From the NCBI GenBank assembly GCA_947254205.1, contig CAMYCE010000054.1, positions 1-14,251 of the forward strand: DNA of 14,251 nucleotides, given 5' to 3'. Positions 14,205-14,251 of the stretch are shown here, one piece after another. The stretch's first letter is position 1. Every line of letters starts with the position of its first letter. The stretch comes from an uncultured Prevotellaceae bacterium (GTDB lineage Bacteria; Bacteroidota; Bacteroidia; Bacteroidales; Muribaculaceae). The notes below the pieces were generated by a model, which did no database searches, was not told the DNA's origin, and saw nothing but the letters and a program-made list of their open reading frames with translations. The translations under genes and the position numbers were made by a program.

Positions 14205-14251
14205 CTGTCTCTTATACACATCTCCGAGCCCACGAGACAAGAGGCAATCTC
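14205..14251 (+). other. Illumina Nextera adapter and i7 index left on the contig end
   Basis: 14205-14223 is the 19-base Tn5 mosaic-end sequence (CTGTCTCTTATACACATCT), 14224-14238 the Nextera read-2 adapter piece (CCGAGCCCACGAGAC), 14239-14246 an 8-base index (AAGAGGCA, which I recall as N711), and 14247-14251 the first bases of the P7 tail (ATCTC). The match is complete over the whole stretch, so this is not genomic DNA and the genome sequence ends at 14204. Confidence 0.98.

Noticed and set aside
14205..14223. Tn5-type transposon end
   Set aside because: The bases following the mosaic end are Nextera adapter and index, so it is library sequence and not a natural mobile element.

Overview
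The window looks like a piece of a Bacteroidales genome (Prevotellaceae/Muribaculaceae-like; the exact genus cannot be read from the sequence). The reasons are a BspA-type leucine-rich-repeat surface protein, a DUF4827-type lipoprotein, a LytS/LytTR two-component pair, Bacteroidetes-style promoters (TAnnTTTG) and almost no classical Shine-Dalgarno sequences. It is one end of an assembled contig: the last 47 bases (14205-14251) are an Illumina Nextera adapter plus i7 index, not genome.

Layout. (1) 1-1135, minus: the 5' part of a BspA-like LRR_5 protein that runs off the left edge, with its own consensus promoter. (2) 1238-7365, minus: five closely spaced genes read right to left. They are an exported transglutaminase-like protein, an exported NlpC/P60 endopeptidase with a BON-like and two SH3-like domains, a dipeptide epimerase with a twin-arginine signal, a membrane-anchored SGNH hydrolase and an MBOAT O-acyltransferase. 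The first three look like a periplasmic route for taking murein peptides apart: cutting, then L-Ala-D-Glu to L-Ala-L-Glu epimerisation. The last two resemble a PatA/PatB- or AlgI/AlgX-type O-acylation pair. The operon ends in a hairpin/T-tract that overlaps the promoter of the LRR gene.

(3) 7366-7876: a non-coding divergent region with a promoter at each end, a 12-bp-stem hairpin and a 28-nt REP-like palindrome. (4) 7877-10468, plus: a TM1586-type nitroreductase, a LytS-type sensor kinase and a LytTR response regulator. A C8A8 homopolymer lies just before the kinase. (5) 10469-11275: about 800 bases without a convincing gene. They hold several inverted repeats, a second copy of the 28-nt palindrome, and the glmM terminator.

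(6) 11276-14204, minus: a DHH-family phosphoesterase (NrnA-like, cut by the contig end), a DUF4827-like lipoprotein and phosphoglucosamine mutase GlmM, probably expressed together or close to it. GlmM makes GlcN-1-P for UDP-GlcNAc, so the window has one murein-precursor gene and one murein-breakdown operon on the same strand, separated by the plus-strand nitroreductase/two-component block. The two REP-like palindromes bracket that block.

No tRNA, rRNA, CRISPR array or transposase gene was seen. Nothing is certain to be an undescribed system. The best candidates for a second look are the murein-peptide plus O-acylation operon, the palindrome-bracketed nitroreductase/two-component block with its C8A8 tract, and the structured non-coding stretch at 10469-11275.
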